A stretch of 64,000 nucleotides of DNA, from positions 1,718,501 through 1,782,500 of the forward strand of contig NZ_CP096563.1 of NCBI RefSeq assembly GCF_023221595.1. Reading direction: 5' to 3'. A program made the translations under genes and the position numbers. Of this stretch, positions 1-8,762 are shown piece by piece. Under the pieces are notes generated by a model. The model ran no database searches, had not been told where the DNA came from, and saw nothing but the letters and a program-made list of their open reading frames with translations. Origin of the DNA: Rhodococcus qingshengii JCM 15477. Lineage in GTDB: Bacteria; Actinomycetota; Actinomycetes; Mycobacteriales; Mycobacteriaceae. Numbering within the stretch: position 1 is the first letter of the stretch; every line of letters starts with the position of its first letter.

Positions 1-1324
1 CGTCTGCTTCGGGTTTCAATCCAGCGGGCCAGGACAGGAGAAAAGGAACACGGATCCCGCCGGCAAAGGATTGCCCTTTGTAGAACCGGAACGGGGTGTT
101 GGACGTCTGTCCCCATCCACGTGGATAGTGGACGCCCAATTCAGGTCCGCCGATGAGGGATTCGTCGTGGGGGACATCGCCCACCCAGTCCGGATCCTGA
201 ATATGCGCGAACTGTGCGAAGTAGCTTCGGGTCCCGTCCGAACCGCCCTCGGCGGTGCCGCCGTTGTCGGAGGTGAAGACGATGATCGTGTTGTCGAGCT
301 CGCCGAGTTCGTCCAGGGTGTCGACGATGCGTCCGACGCTCTGATCGATCGAGTCGACCATCGCCGCGTACACCTCCATGTAGCGGGCGAACCTGGACTG
401 CACTTCCGGCGTGAGTGAATCCCATTCGGGGACGTCGAAGCCGGGTTCGGAGTTTCGCGGTGCTTGCTGCGTACCTTCCGGAAAGAGGCCTTGCACGAGC
501 TGAGAGGCGAACCGCGACTCGCGGATTCGATCCCACCCTTCGTCGTAGCGGCCGCGGTATTTTTCCTGGTCGGCAGGCTTGGCCTGCAACGGTCCGTGCA
601 TGGCGACGTGTGCGAAGTAGAGGAAAAACGGCTTGTCCTGATCGTGGGCGCGGAGGTCCTTGATGTACCCGACCGCTTTGTCGGTCAGATCGTCGGTGAG
701 GTAGTAGCCCTCGGGGTACTCGTCCACGTCGACCACAGAATTGTCGGAGATCAGTTGATTGGGATAGTAGAAGGAGTTGAGGCCTTCGAGTGAGCCGTAG
801 TAACGATCGAAACCGCGCTGTGTCGGCCAGGAGTCACGACTTCGTCCCGGGGCCAGGTTGGCGTCGCGTACGAGGTGCCACTTGCCGACGGCATAGGTCG
901 CATAGCCCGCGCCGCGGAGGATTTCGGGGAGTGTCTGGACGTCGTCGGCCAATTCCAGACGCAGTCCGGGGTAGCCCGGATCGGCGTTGGCGACAAAACC
1001 GTACCCGGCGCGGTGCGGATTCAGGCCGGTGAGAAGAGCTGCGCGCGACGGCGAGCAGAGGGGCGTCGTGTGATAGTTGGTCATCCGAATGCCCTGCGCG
1101 GCAAGGCGGTCGAGGGTGGGAGTCTCGATCTCGGAGCCGAACGGCCCGATGTCGCTGTACCCCATGTCGTCGATCAGAACCACGACGATGTTGGGTGATC
1201 CGGGAATCGGGGTCGTGGAGGTGGGCCACGACGGAGTCGAATCGGCTGCGGTGCGGCCGATTCGACCCTCGAAGCCTTCGTATCCGCGGGCGTGCGGAGG
1301 AGGGGCGGAATCCGGTGAAGTCAT
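1..1324 (-). CDS. Arylsulfatase (type I, formylglycine), 3' end outside window
   Basis: Hydrolyses sulfate monoesters and releases inorganic sulfate. Translating the minus strand from the ATG at 1324 gives about 441 residues before the window edge, so the C-terminus is missing. Visible motifs are the N-terminal metal site LIDDMG (Asp52, Asp53), the C-S-P-S-R box with Cys90 that is oxidised to formylglycine in this family, GKWHL, and FTSDNGG further on. No signal peptide is visible, so the protein is probably cytosolic. The start overlaps the stop of the upstream dioxygenase gene by ATGA, which means one operon and coupled translation. Together the two enzymes look like a sulfate-ester scavenging pair for sulfur limitation. 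The substrate (aryl or alkyl ester) cannot be read from sequence. Confidence 0.93.
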   Translation of the reverse strand, partial: MTSPDSAPPPHARGYEGFEGRIGRTAADSTPSWPTSTTPIPGSPNIVVVLIDDMGYSDIGPFGSEIETPTLDRLAAQGIRMTNYHTTPLCSPSRAALLTGLNPHRAGYGFVANADPGYPGLRLELADDVQTLPEILRGAGYATYAVGKWHLVRDANLAPGRSRDSWPTQRGFDRYYGSLEGLNSFYYPNQLISDNSVVDVDEYPEGYYLTDDLTDKAVGYIKDLRAHDQDKPFFLYFAHVAMHGPLQAKPADQEKYRGRYDEGWDRIRESRFASQLVQGLFPEGTQQAPRNSEPGFDVPEWDSLTPEVQSRFARYMEVYAAMVDSIDQSVGRIVDTLDELGELDNTIIVFTSDNGGTAEGGSDGTRSYFAQFAHIQDPDWVGDVPHDESLIGGPELGVHYPRGWGQTSNTPFRFYKGQSFAGGIRVPFLLSWPAGLKPEAD

Positions 1325-2298
1325 GGGAGAGTCGAGGCGCCTTCGATGATCGAGTATTCGGAAGCGTCGCCGGCGATGCTGCGGCTTCGTTCCCCGTGGA
1401 TGTTGACCGGGATGTCGCCGGCAAGGGTGATGCGCTCCAGACGCCGGTACTGATCGTCGTAGTCGGCGATCGCGTAGTGCTGGGTGGCGCGGTTGTCCCA
1501 GATCGCGACGTCACCCGCTTCCCAGTTCCACCGCGTCGTGTACTCGAGCTTGATGGCGTGATCCTGCAAGAGCTTGAATACACCGTTCGACTGTTCGGTG
1601 CTCAACCCGACGAAGTTCTTGACAAAATGTCCGAGGACGAGCGTGCGTTCTCCGGTTTCGGGGTGGACCCGCACCACCGGGTGTTCCGTCTCGAAGTACG
1701 TGGACTGGAACTCCTCGCGGTAGGCGGCCGTGCGATCTTCGGTGAGCCGCTCGGCGCTGGTTGCCGCATAGTCGTAGACGTTCGTGTGGCGAGCCCAGAG
1801 GTTCTCCGCGAGCGCCTTGAGCGGATCCGGCAGTCCGTTGTAGGCGGCTACCCCTGACGCCCACGTCGTGGAACCGCCGTATTCGGGTAGTTGCACCGCG
1901 CGCAGGATCGAAGCCTTGGGGATGCGGTCGACGAAGGTGACGTCGGTGTGCCAGCTGTTGGCCTTGCCCAGGTCCGAGTCGATGGGCAGAACTTTTGCGC
2001 CGTGCGACTTCACGGTGGGGTGGGCAGTGGTCGGGGTACCCAGCAGCTGGGCGAACTCGTACTGCGAATCGTTGTCGAGGTGGTCTTGCCCGCGAAAGAA
2101 GATCACCTTGTGTTCGAGAAGTGCTTGCCGGATGAGGGAAATCGTCGCCGGGTCGAGATGCCCGCCGAGAGTGATTCCGTCGATTCGGGCGCCGATATGC
2201 GCGCCGAGGGTGGTGACAGTGCCGCGAGCGGCGTCAACGGCCGCTCCGTTCGTTGATGCCGAATTCGTGAGGGTCGGCTTGGCGAAAGCTGTAGACAT
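1321..2298 (-). CDS. TauD/AtsK-family Fe(II)/2-oxoglutarate dioxygenase
   Basis: Non-haem iron dioxygenase expected to cleave an alkyl sulfate ester or a sulfonate oxidatively, using 2-oxoglutarate and O2. The 325 residues match the usual family length. The iron triad is visible as His117-x-Asp119 (in NSWHTDVTF) and His274 (in RATQHYA), with Arg289 placed to bind 2-oxoglutarate. The ATG at 2298 was chosen over one 11 codons upstream because AAAGG lies 7 nt before it. The gene is first in an operon with the arylsulfatase (ATGA overlap). Pairing with a sulfatase favours an AtsK-like alkylsulfatase over taurine dioxygenase, but this is inference. Confidence 0.88.
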   Translation of the reverse strand: MSTAFAKPTLTNSASTNGAAVDAARGTVTTLGAHIGARIDGITLGGHLDPATISLIRQALLEHKVIFFRGQDHLDNDSQYEFAQLLGTPTTAHPTVKSHGAKVLPIDSDLGKANSWHTDVTFVDRIPKASILRAVQLPEYGGSTTWASGVAAYNGLPDPLKALAENLWARHTNVYDYAATSAERLTEDRTAAYREEFQSTYFETEHPVVRVHPETGERTLVLGHFVKNFVGLSTEQSNGVFKLLQDHAIKLEYTTRWNWEAGDVAIWDNRATQHYAIADYDDQYRRLERITLAGDIPVNIHGERSRSIAGDASEYSIIEGASTLP

Positions 2299-2389
2299 GG
2301 TGCACCTTTCGTGGGGAGTGTGCCCACCCAAACACGCGAGATTTCGCCCCGACAGGGTTGCGTTCAGTGTGATCGTTACCGCACCTGAT

Positions 2390-2417
2390 TTGTGAATCTC
2401 GGTGAAGCTGCTACTTT
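2390..2417 (+). promoter_or_regulatory. Candidate promoter of the polycysteine leader
   Basis: TTGTGA at 2390-2395 and TACTTT at 2412-2417 are spaced by 16 nt. The -10 element ends 7 nt before the ATG at 2425, so the transcript would begin at or next to the start codon and be leaderless. Confidence 0.45.
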
Positions 2418-2424
2418 TGGAGCC

Positions 2425-2538
2425 ATGTCGACCGACCAGCCTGCCGCTTTGCGGGTCACCTATGTGACCGCTGCGCTTGGTTCGCGTCTGCCTCTGGCGC
2501 GAGAGCTGTGTTGTCGCCGCCGTTCTTTCTGCAGCTAA
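2425..2538 (+). CDS. Polycysteine leader peptide (putative cysteine attenuator)
   Basis: A 37-codon reading frame ends in [11 protein letters not shown] and TAA, with three cysteines in its last nine residues, two of them adjacent. No Shine-Dalgarno precedes it, and a -10-like hexamer sits 7 nt upstream, so it is probably translated from a leaderless message. Short leaderless ORFs ending in cysteine clusters are known in mycobacteria as cysteine-responsive attenuators in front of sulfur genes. Annotated 'putative leader peptides' near actinobacterial sulfur genes look similar. Here it lies 102 nt upstream of the ROK regulator on the same strand and diverges from the sulfatase operon. Ribosome stalling at the Cys codons when charged Cys-tRNA is scarce would be the sensing step. 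Function is inferred; the ORF is directly visible. Confidence 0.7.
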   Translation: MSTDQPAALRVTYVTAALGSRLPLARELCCRRRSFCS

Positions 2539-2640
2539 TTTCTGCGCCTTTTCTGTCTATTTCTTCGTGTGACCAGTGGAAACGCTGATTTCTCGGTCGA
2601 CAGAGATATGCGCCTTCTCCTCCTTCTGCAAGGGACAGCC

Positions 2641-3912
2641 ATGTCGACACCCACAATCTCCGCCATTCCGAACATCCGATCGCGAACCGCGCTCTCGGGA
2701 ACCCGGACCCGTACCCAGATAGTTGCGCCCGAACTACGCATCGCCGACGGTCCGTCTGCGACTGTGTTGCGCATTGCTCGATCCCGTGGGCCGCTCTCAC
2801 GTGACACTGCGGCAAAGGCATCAGGGCTGAGCATCGCCACCGTGAACCGGCAGGTCACGAGCCTGCTGGACCTCGGGATCCTGCGCGAACGCGCGGACCT
2901 GACGGCCTCCGGAGCAATCGGGCGTCCGCGAGTTCCGTTCGAGGTCAACCACGAGCCTTATCTGACAGTCGGCATCCACATCGGTGCCGTCGTCACCAGC
3001 ATCATTGCCAGCGACATTCGAGGAAAGGTGCTCGGCGCCGTCGAGATTCCGACGCCTGCCACCAATTCTGCTGTCGCGCTTGCCACGATTGCGCGCTCGG
3101 CCAAATCCTTTGCCTCGCGGTGGCACAAGCGTCGTCCGCTTGCCGTCGGCGTGGCCATCGGCGGTCGCGTCGATTCAGCGACCGGAGTCGTCGATCACCC
3201 GCGTCTGGGATGGAAGGGCGCCAAGGTCGGGTCCATCATCGGAGCCGGCTTGGATCTCCCTGTATCGGTAGCCGCCCACGTCGAGGCGATGGCTGCGTCG
3301 GAACTTCTGCTCAGCACCGACCGTGCCGAAGCCCCGACGCCGGGCACTACCGGCCTGTACTTCTATGCTCGTGAAACTGCCGGTATCGCAATCACTTTCG
3401 AAGGGCGAGTACACACGCCGTCCAGCGGACCCGGTTCGATCGCGCACCTCCCCACCGGTTCGTCCGCACGGTGCACCTGCGGAGCCGTGGGTTGCCTTGA
3501 AGCGACGATCAGTGACCGCGCCGTAGTCGCGCAGGCTTTGTCTTCGGGCGCCGTGATCCAGGGCAGCGAGCGTGTCACGATCGCGGACGTCTACCGGGCC
3601 GCGTCGTCGGGTTCCATTCCGGCACACGAGCTTCTGGTTGATCGAGCACGCGTCCTCGGCCGGACAGTGGCGATGCTGCGTGACCTGTTCAACCCGGATC
3701 GGGTGATTCTGGGTGGTCAGGCATTTACCGACTATCCCGCCGGGGTGCCCCATGTCGCCGAGGCCTTCTCGACGGCATCCTCCTTGGAGCGTAAGGACAT
3801 TCGAATTACCGGTTTCGGCAATCGGGTTCAGGAATACGCTTCCACGGTCGTGTCACTGAGCTCACTGTTTGCTGATCCCGCTGCGGCTATGCGCCGCGCG
3901 TCGGCCGTCTGA
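2641..3912 (+). CDS. ROK-family transcriptional regulator
   Basis: 423-residue ROK (NagC/XylR-type) regulator. A winged-helix DNA-binding region occupies about residues 50-90 (SRDTAAKASGLSIATVNRQV), followed by the ROK sugar-kinase-like domain. That domain carries the zinc-binding C-x-C-G-x-x-G-C motif (Cys278, Cys280, Cys285). The ATG at 2641 was chosen because AAGGGA precedes it by 7 nt; an in-frame start 72 nt upstream lacks such a site. It stands downstream of the polycysteine leader and divergent from the dioxygenase-sulfatase operon, which makes it the likely local regulator. ROK proteins usually bind sugars; here a sulfated sugar or sulfur signal is possible but unproven. Confidence 0.88.
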   Translation: MSTPTISAIPNIRSRTALSGTRTRTQIVAPELRIADGPSATVLRIARSRGPLSRDTAAKASGLSIATVNRQVTSLLDLGILRERADLTASGAIGRPRVPFEVNHEPYLTVGIHIGAVVTSIIASDIRGKVLGAVEIPTPATNSAVALATIARSAKSFASRWHKRRPLAVGVAIGGRVDSATGVVDHPRLGWKGAKVGSIIGAGLDLPVSVAAHVEAMAASELLLSTDRAEAPTPGTTGLYFYARETAGIAITFEGRVHTPSSGPGSIAHLPTGSSARCTCGAVGCLEATISDRAVVAQALSSGAVIQGSERVTIADVYRAASSGSIPAHELLVDRARVLGRTVAMLRDLFNPDRVILGGQAFTDYPAGVPHVAEAFSTASSLERKDIRITGFGNRVQEYASTVVSLSSLFADPAAAMRRASAV

Positions 3913-3927
3913 CTGCGAAGAGGGTAG

Positions 3928-4287
3928 TCAGAGTTCCGGTCGATCCAAGACTCGCAACCAAGATCCGTCGGGCTGGCGGCGCGCGACCTGCGTGCGCCCG
4001 CCGGTTCCGTCGGATGGTTTGGTCGAGGTCATTGCCAGGTCGCCGCTGATCACCGTCGGTAGAGATTCCTCGACGGTGAATCTCGGTGCTGCGGCGAGCA
4101 TCTGAGAGATCACCTCGCGGATGGCTTGGCGGCCCACGGTGAGGGATCCGGGCGGGAAGGCCATCACCGCATCCTCCTCGTAGAGTGCGGCGACGGCGTC
4201 TGCGTCACCAGCGTTGGCGAACTGCACAAAAAGCTTCGCGATGTCTTCCGGGGTTCCGGCCTTCTGAACGTCATCTGTTGTTGTCAT
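3928..4287 (-). CDS. SnoaL-like / DUF4440-type small protein
   Basis: 119 residues with the NTF2-like cone fold pattern: an N-terminal helix pair (PEDIAKLFVQFANAGDADAV), then ALYEEDAVMAFPPG, the loop around GRQAIREVI, and C-terminal strands ending in DGSWLRVLDRPEL. Members are isomerases, hydrolases or simple binding proteins, and no catalytic residues can be assigned. GATGGAAG lies 3 nt before the ATG. It diverges from the LysR gene across 70 nt, so it is a plausible LysR target. It ends 15 nt from the ROK gene, convergently. Confidence 0.75.
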   Translation of the reverse strand: MTTTDDVQKAGTPEDIAKLFVQFANAGDADAVAALYEEDAVMAFPPGSLTVGRQAIREVISQMLAAAPRFTVEESLPTVISGDLAMTSTKPSDGTGGRTQVARRQPDGSWLRVLDRPEL

Positions 4288-4357
4288 GCTTCCATCGTTC
4301 TACCGCACCGGCGATAAGTCCAAGATCTAGTTTGTCTCGCAGCTAGAATCAACAGTT

Positions 4358-5227
4358 ATGGAACTTCGGCAGCTCGAATACTTTGTCACGGTAGTGGAGG
4401 AAGCCAACTTCACTCGCGCCGCCGAGCGGCTTCACGTAGCCCAACCGGGTGTGAGTGCGCAGGTCAAACGGCTGGAACGTGAGTTGGGGCAGGAATTGCT
4501 CGATCGTAGTGGTCGAACCGTTTGTCTGACCGACGCCGGGCGAGCTGTCCTCCCGCACGCCTACGCTGCACTCGCTTCCGTTCAGAGCACCCGCGACGCT
4601 GTCGATGCCTTGAACGGACTGGTTCGGGGTTCCGTTTCGGTCGGGATGGTTACCGCCTGCGCTTCCGCCGACCTCACAGATCTGCTCAGTCGGTTGCACA
4701 ACAAACACCCCGGACTGGACATTTCGCTGGCCGAGGACGATTCGCGCAGTTTGCTTGCCGGAGTGTTGGACGGAACCTTCGACATAGCCGTCATCGGGGT
4801 GGCGGGCAAGCTGCCGGAAGGGCTCGAATCGAGGGTGATCACCGACGAACGACTGGTGGCCGGAGTGGCGGCGGATCATCCGCTGGCCGAGGTGTCGTCT
4901 CTGCCGTTTGCCGAACTCGCGACGCAATCGGTCATCTGTCTGCCGGAGGGAACCGGCATCAGAACGTGTCTGGACTTCGCGTGCGCCGCAGCCGGCACCA
5001 AGCCGACGGTTGCGCTCGAGGCAAGCAACCTCGGCATCATCGTTTCATTGGCAGCGCAGGGGCTGGGAATGGCCGTGCTTCCGGAGTCGACAGTGGGGGA
5101 GTTGCATCGGATCGATCTCGAACCGGAAGCACGATCTCGGCTGGAATTGGTCTGGCGTTCGTCGGGCGGCAAGAATCCGGCGGCCTCTGCTCTCATCGAT
5201 CTTGCGAGAGCTGTTCCCGCCGAGTGA
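4358..5227 (+). CDS. LysR-family transcriptional regulator
   Basis: 289 residues, standard LysR length. The N-terminal winged helix is typical (MELRQLEYFVTVVEEANFTR, then AAERLHVAQPGVSAQVKRLE) and is followed by a two-lobed effector domain. There is no Shine-Dalgarno; TAGAAT at 4344-4349 is 8 nt before the ATG, so the mRNA is probably leaderless or nearly so. It diverges from the SnoaL-like gene and overlaps the tocopherol-cyclase-like gene tail-to-tail by 35 nt, which may produce antisense interference. Effector unknown. Confidence 0.9.
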   Translation: MELRQLEYFVTVVEEANFTRAAERLHVAQPGVSAQVKRLERELGQELLDRSGRTVCLTDAGRAVLPHAYAALASVQSTRDAVDALNGLVRGSVSVGMVTACASADLTDLLSRLHNKHPGLDISLAEDDSRSLLAGVLDGTFDIAVIGVAGKLPEGLESRVITDERLVAGVAADHPLAEVSSLPFAELATQSVICLPEGTGIRTCLDFACAAAGTKPTVALEASNLGIIVSLAAQGLGMAVLPESTVGELHRIDLEPEARSRLELVWRSSGGKNPAASALIDLARAVPAE

Positions 5228-6197
5228 GTTCGGCCTGCGCCCGATCCAATCCGCCGTGCTCGAGAGCGGCCAACCGTGACCTGTCCTTCCAGACGATGGT
5301 GCCGCGCCGGCGGACGATGACCGACATGGTTCCACCGAGATGCTCGAGCGCTCCTGGCACGTTTCGACGCTCGGCAGGTATCGGAACAGGAAGGATGTGT
5401 GCGTCGGCGATGGGCGCGGTCCCGTCGATGTCGACGCTCCACTTCCGGCTGTAGCCGCGAAGAGTCCAGCGATCGTCGGACACCGTCGTCTCCACCTGTG
5501 ACGTCAGCGGATTACCCAGCCGCAATACCGTTCCGTCCGGTAGCGCGGCAACGACGGCGGTGACTTCGGTGCGCAGAGGTCCGGCGCTGACCTGTCCGCC
5601 GGCAAACGCCACGCAGGCTCGAGGATCGGTGAACCCCTGTGCCTGTCCCCACCACCAGGATTCCGGGAATCCTCCCTTTCCCCAGTTCTTCTCGCCGTAC
5701 ACCTGCGCTCCGGTGAGATCCCAGCTCTGCCCGTCGATGACGGCGCTTCCCTCGACCCGGCCGCCGAGCAGCCACGGATGCCAGTACTGATTGAGTGCGG
5801 GAATTGATTGGAAGTAACTCGATCCCCCGAAGCGGCGGTGCGGCCAGAATCGCTGACTACTGATCCGCACGTCGAGATGACTGTCGCCGAAATCGACCTG
5901 GAGTCGATCGGCATTGCCGCGGAAAGCGTTGTCGGCGTAGGCCCCCAGGATACGGGGATCGGCCGATCCGCTCGGGTGCTCAGCAGTACGGAGGAATCCG
6001 CCTGGATGTGCCGCGAGACCGAGCGTCGACCAGTTGCCGCCGTCGGACTTGTTGATTCCGGCGAGCGCGATCACCACCCGCCCGCTGTCTGGCATCGTGA
6101 ATCGCCAGAAGTAACCCTCCATCGCAACGTCATGGGAGGCAAGCAGATTGCCGTACGGCAGGGTGGCACCCGAAGCGCGGTACGCGGGAAGCTTCAC
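5193..6197 (-). CDS. Tocopherol-cyclase-family protein
   Basis: 334 residues resembling the tocopherol cyclase family: an N-terminal lipocalin-like half with YFWRFTMPDSGRVV, then YWHPWLLGG, GAQVYGEKNWGKGGFP and the aromatic run SWWWGQAQGF. Plants and cyanobacteria use the family for chromanol ring closure; actinobacteria do not make tocopherol, so the substrate here is unknown. The start is GTG at 6197, overlapping the stop of the thioesterase gene (GTGA), so the two are co-translated. The 3' end overlaps the LysR gene. No transmembrane segment or signal peptide is evident. Confidence 0.75.
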   Translation of the reverse strand: MKLPAYRASGATLPYGNLLASHDVAMEGYFWRFTMPDSGRVVIALAGINKSDGGNWSTLGLAAHPGGFLRTAEHPSGSADPRILGAYADNAFRGNADRLQVDFGDSHLDVRISSQRFWPHRRFGGSSYFQSIPALNQYWHPWLLGGRVEGSAVIDGQSWDLTGAQVYGEKNWGKGGFPESWWWGQAQGFTDPRACVAFAGGQVSAGPLRTEVTAVVAALPDGTVLRLGNPLTSQVETTVSDDRWTLRGYSRKWSVDIDGTAPIADAHILPVPIPAERRNVPGALEHLGGTMSVIVRRRGTIVWKDRSRLAALEHGGLDRAQAELTRREQLSQDR

Positions 6198-6586
6198 GAT
6201 CCCAGTACTGCCTGTGATGCGGTGACCTGAGCGACGAGGCGGCCCTCGTCGTCGCGGATCTCGGTCACGACCGCGATGGTGCTGCGTCCCGCGTGCAATG
6301 GACGGGCAGTTGCGGTGACCGTGCCTTTACGAACCCCGCGGGTGAACACGGTCGACGAACTGGTGGTGGACGTACTTGCGCCGGGCGGCAGATTGAGGAA
6401 TGCACAGACGGCGCCGACGCTGTCTGCCAGCGTCATCAAGGCGCCGCCGTGCATTCCGTTGCCGGCGGTGGTGCGGTGGCTGTCCCAATCCAGATGGCCG
6501 ACAACCTGTTCGGGTGCCGCGCTGTCCAACTGAATTCCGGTGTGAACTGCAAAAGGCATGCTCGCGACAAGTTGTTCGAGGTCCAT
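6194..6586 (-). CDS. PaaI-family hotdog thioesterase
   Basis: 130 residues with a single hotdog fold. The family signature NGMHGGALMTLADS holds the usual active-site region; SSSTVFTRGVRKGTV and TVIAVVTEIRDDEGRLVA-like strands follow. It should hydrolyse acyl- or aryl-CoA thioesters. It is first in a two-gene operon with the tocopherol-cyclase-like gene through a GTGA overlap, suggesting that both act on one lipid or aromatic substrate. The substrate is not deducible. Confidence 0.82.
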   Translation of the reverse strand: MDLEQLVASMPFAVHTGIQLDSAAPEQVVGHLDWDSHRTTAGNGMHGGALMTLADSVGAVCAFLNLPPGASTSTTSSSTVFTRGVRKGTVTATARPLHAGRSTIAVVTEIRDDEGRLVAQVTASQAVLGS

Positions 6587-6650
6587 GCCTACCGATGTTA
6601 ACGAGCCGCCGAAACCTCCGTCGGGACTTCGGTTTATCGAGGGCGGTGAC

Positions 6651-7424
6651 TCACAGGGGCAGGGCGGTTTCCGACAGCCCTTCCGGCGCGTTGCGACGAC
6701 GGAACCACTCGGTGCCGAATGCCGCGGCGAGCTGCTCCGTCGGCATTTCGAGGAACGGGCCGAAATCGCCGACCTGCGTTGCGTGCGCGTACATGGCCGC
6801 GCGCTTGGACGAGATCACCGAACTGACATCGACCGCGGTGGTGAGTTGGTCAGCCGGAAGCCCGAACGATTCGATGTCCGGCGGCTGCGCCTCCTCGGTC
6901 CACTCGGGGTTGGCCTGCATCAGCATCTTCATGTGATCGCGGTTGGTGGACGCCTCGTAGACGAACGGCGTGCCCGCGAGTTCTGCAGCACGAACGCCGA
7001 CGTGGTGGACCTGGATGTGATCCGGGTGGCCGTATCCGCCGTTGGGGTCGTAGATGGTCAGGACATCGGCGTTCTCTTCACGAAGAACCTCGGCCAGACG
7101 CTCGGCGGCCTTCTCGACGTCGACGTTGCAGAACGCTTCCGGATTCTCGTTCTCGGGCGTACCCACCATCCCCGAATCCGGGTAGTGCAGGGACACGACG
7201 CGACTGGCACCCAACGCGTCGGTGGACGCCTCGAGCTCACGGCTGCGGCGCTGAGCCAACGTCTCGTATTCGTCCAACAGTCCGTCGGGGAATTCACCGA
7301 GAGCACCGTCGGTAGCGGTGACGACTACGACGCGGTGACCTGCGTCGGCGGCCATTCTCATCACGCCGCCCGTAGTGAAAACTTCGTCATCGGGATGGGC
7401 GTGGAAACACACCAGGACACTCAT
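6651..7424 (-). CDS. PIG-L family deacetylase
   Basis: 257 residues. The zinc-site motif HAHPDDE (His10, Asp12, Asp13) opens the protein and GGYGHPDHIQVH supplies the third ligand, as in GlcNAc-PI de-N-acetylases, MshB and Mca. This could be a mycothiol S-conjugate amidase-like or GlcNAc-type deacetylase; the lack of longer Mca signatures leaves this open. The ATG at 7424 was chosen because the family motif begins seven residues later; the frame continues upstream without other similarity. A TACGAT hexamer close upstream and no Shine-Dalgarno suggest a leaderless start. It diverges from the MFS gene. Confidence 0.85.
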   Translation of the reverse strand: MSVLVCFHAHPDDEVFTTGGVMRMAADAGHRVVVVTATDGALGEFPDGLLDEYETLAQRRSRELEASTDALGASRVVSLHYPDSGMVGTPENENPEAFCNVDVEKAAERLAEVLREENADVLTIYDPNGGYGHPDHIQVHHVGVRAAELAGTPFVYEASTNRDHMKMLMQANPEWTEEAQPPDIESFGLPADQLTTAVDVSSVISSKRAAMYAHATQVGDFGPFLEMPTEQLAAAFGTEWFRRRNAPEGLSETALPL

Positions 7425-7535
7425 TCGCGCAATCGTAAGGCAAGTTACCGACAGGTCAACCCGAGCGCACAGTGAAAACGATTTGTCGAGTCGGCCTCGG
7501 CTCTGTGAACCTTGTTCAGTGCACGAGAAGCTGAC

Positions 7536-8762
7536 ATGAGCGAATCCACCAACAAAGGCCTGCTGAGCGCCTACCGCGAGATATTCTCGGCCCCGGGGTC
7601 GGTCGCCTTCTCGGCCGCCGGATTTGTCGCAAGGCTGCCGATGGCGATGATCGGCATCGGAATCGTGACGATGATCTCGCAACTTCGTGGTGACTACGCG
7701 CTCGCCGGCGCGCTCGCCGCGGTTTTTGCGCTCTCGTCGGCGATCATCGCGCCCGCGGTCTCGCGTGCGGTCGACCGCTTCGGACAGCGAGCGGTCCTGC
7801 CGATTGCCGCAGCCGTGAGCGTCACCGCGATCGGGGCGCTCCTGCTCGCAGTCCGGATGGAAGCTCCCGACTGGCTGCTGTTCGTGCTGATTGTGCCTGG
7901 CGGCGCCACGCCGACGATCGGGGCGATGATTCGCGCCCGATGGGTCGCGATCTACGTCGGAAAACCTCAGATGCGCACCGCCTTCGCCTTCGAATCGGTG
8001 GTGGACGAGCTCTGCTTCGTGGCGGGCCCGGTCATCTCGGTAGGTCTGAGCATCGGGCTCTTCCCCGAGGCTGGACCACTGGCAGGGTTGATCCTGCTGG
8101 TCACCGGAACCCTGCTGCTGGTCATACAGCGCAGAACCGAACCGAAGGTGCATCCGCGTCGACCCGGCCGCGGACGATCGGTTCTCGGTAACCACGTGAT
8201 GTGGATCGTCATCGTGATCATGGTGATGCTCGGAACGATCTTCGGCGTCATCGACGTCGGCGCCATCGCGTTCACCAAGGAACAGAATTCGCCGGGGTCG
8301 GCGACGCTGGTCCTCGCGCTGTTCGCCGGCGGTTCGGGAATCGCGGGACTGATCTTCGGGTCGATGCACCCGGCGCGATCGCTGCGCGGGCAGTTGATGA
8401 TCGCGTCCTCGGCGGTCGCCGTTCTCAGCGTCCCGCTTCTGTTGGTCGGAAACGTGGCCGCACTTGCGGGTGCCTACGTGCTGGCGGGCGCGACCATCGC
8501 ACCGACGCTCATCATCGCGACAGCCCTGGTCGAACAGATCGTCCCGCCGGAAAAGCTCACCGAGGGAATGACCCTGACGGTTACCGGCCTCGGCGTCGGC
8601 GTGGCGCTCGGGTCTGCGCTGGCCGGACAGCTGATCGATCGCTACGGCGTCCCGTCGGCCTACATGCTCGCCGTCGGCGCCGCAGTCGCAGCCTCTATCG
8701 TGACGGCATGTCTATTCGTGAAGCCGTCAGCGTCGACGGCACGTCCATCGTCTATCGAGTAA
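7536..8762 (+). CDS. MFS transporter
   Basis: 408 residues with about 12 hydrophobic segments, arranged as two six-helix halves around a basic loop (RRTEPKVHPRRPGRGRS). The cytosolic 2-3 loop carries the MFS signature region VSRAVDRFGQRAVLP. It is probably an inner-membrane exporter. The ATG at 7536 follows GAGAAG; an upstream in-frame ATG at 7512 lacks a ribosome site. The last 55 nt overlap the start of the downstream hydrolase in another frame. Substrate unknown. Confidence 0.85.
   Translation: MSESTNKGLLSAYREIFSAPGSVAFSAAGFVARLPMAMIGIGIVTMISQLRGDYALAGALAAVFALSSAIIAPAVSRAVDRFGQRAVLPIAAAVSVTAIGALLLAVRMEAPDWLLFVLIVPGGATPTIGAMIRARWVAIYVGKPQMRTAFAFESVVDELCFVAGPVISVGLSIGLFPEAGPLAGLILLVTGTLLLVIQRRTEPKVHPRRPGRGRSVLGNHVMWIVIVIMVMLGTIFGVIDVGAIAFTKEQNSPGSATLVLALFAGGSGIAGLIFGSMHPARSLRGQLMIASSAVAVLSVPLLLVGNVAALAGAYVLAGATIAPTLIIATALVEQIVPPEKLTEGMTLTVTGLGVGVALGSALAGQLIDRYGVPSAYMLAVGAAVAASIVTACLFVKPSASTARPSSIE

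Noticed and set aside
6651..8369. Long minus-strand open frame spanning the MFS gene
   Set aside because: Only the part from 7424 downwards shows PIG-L motifs; the remainder is a low-complexity Arg/Asp antisense artefact of high GC.
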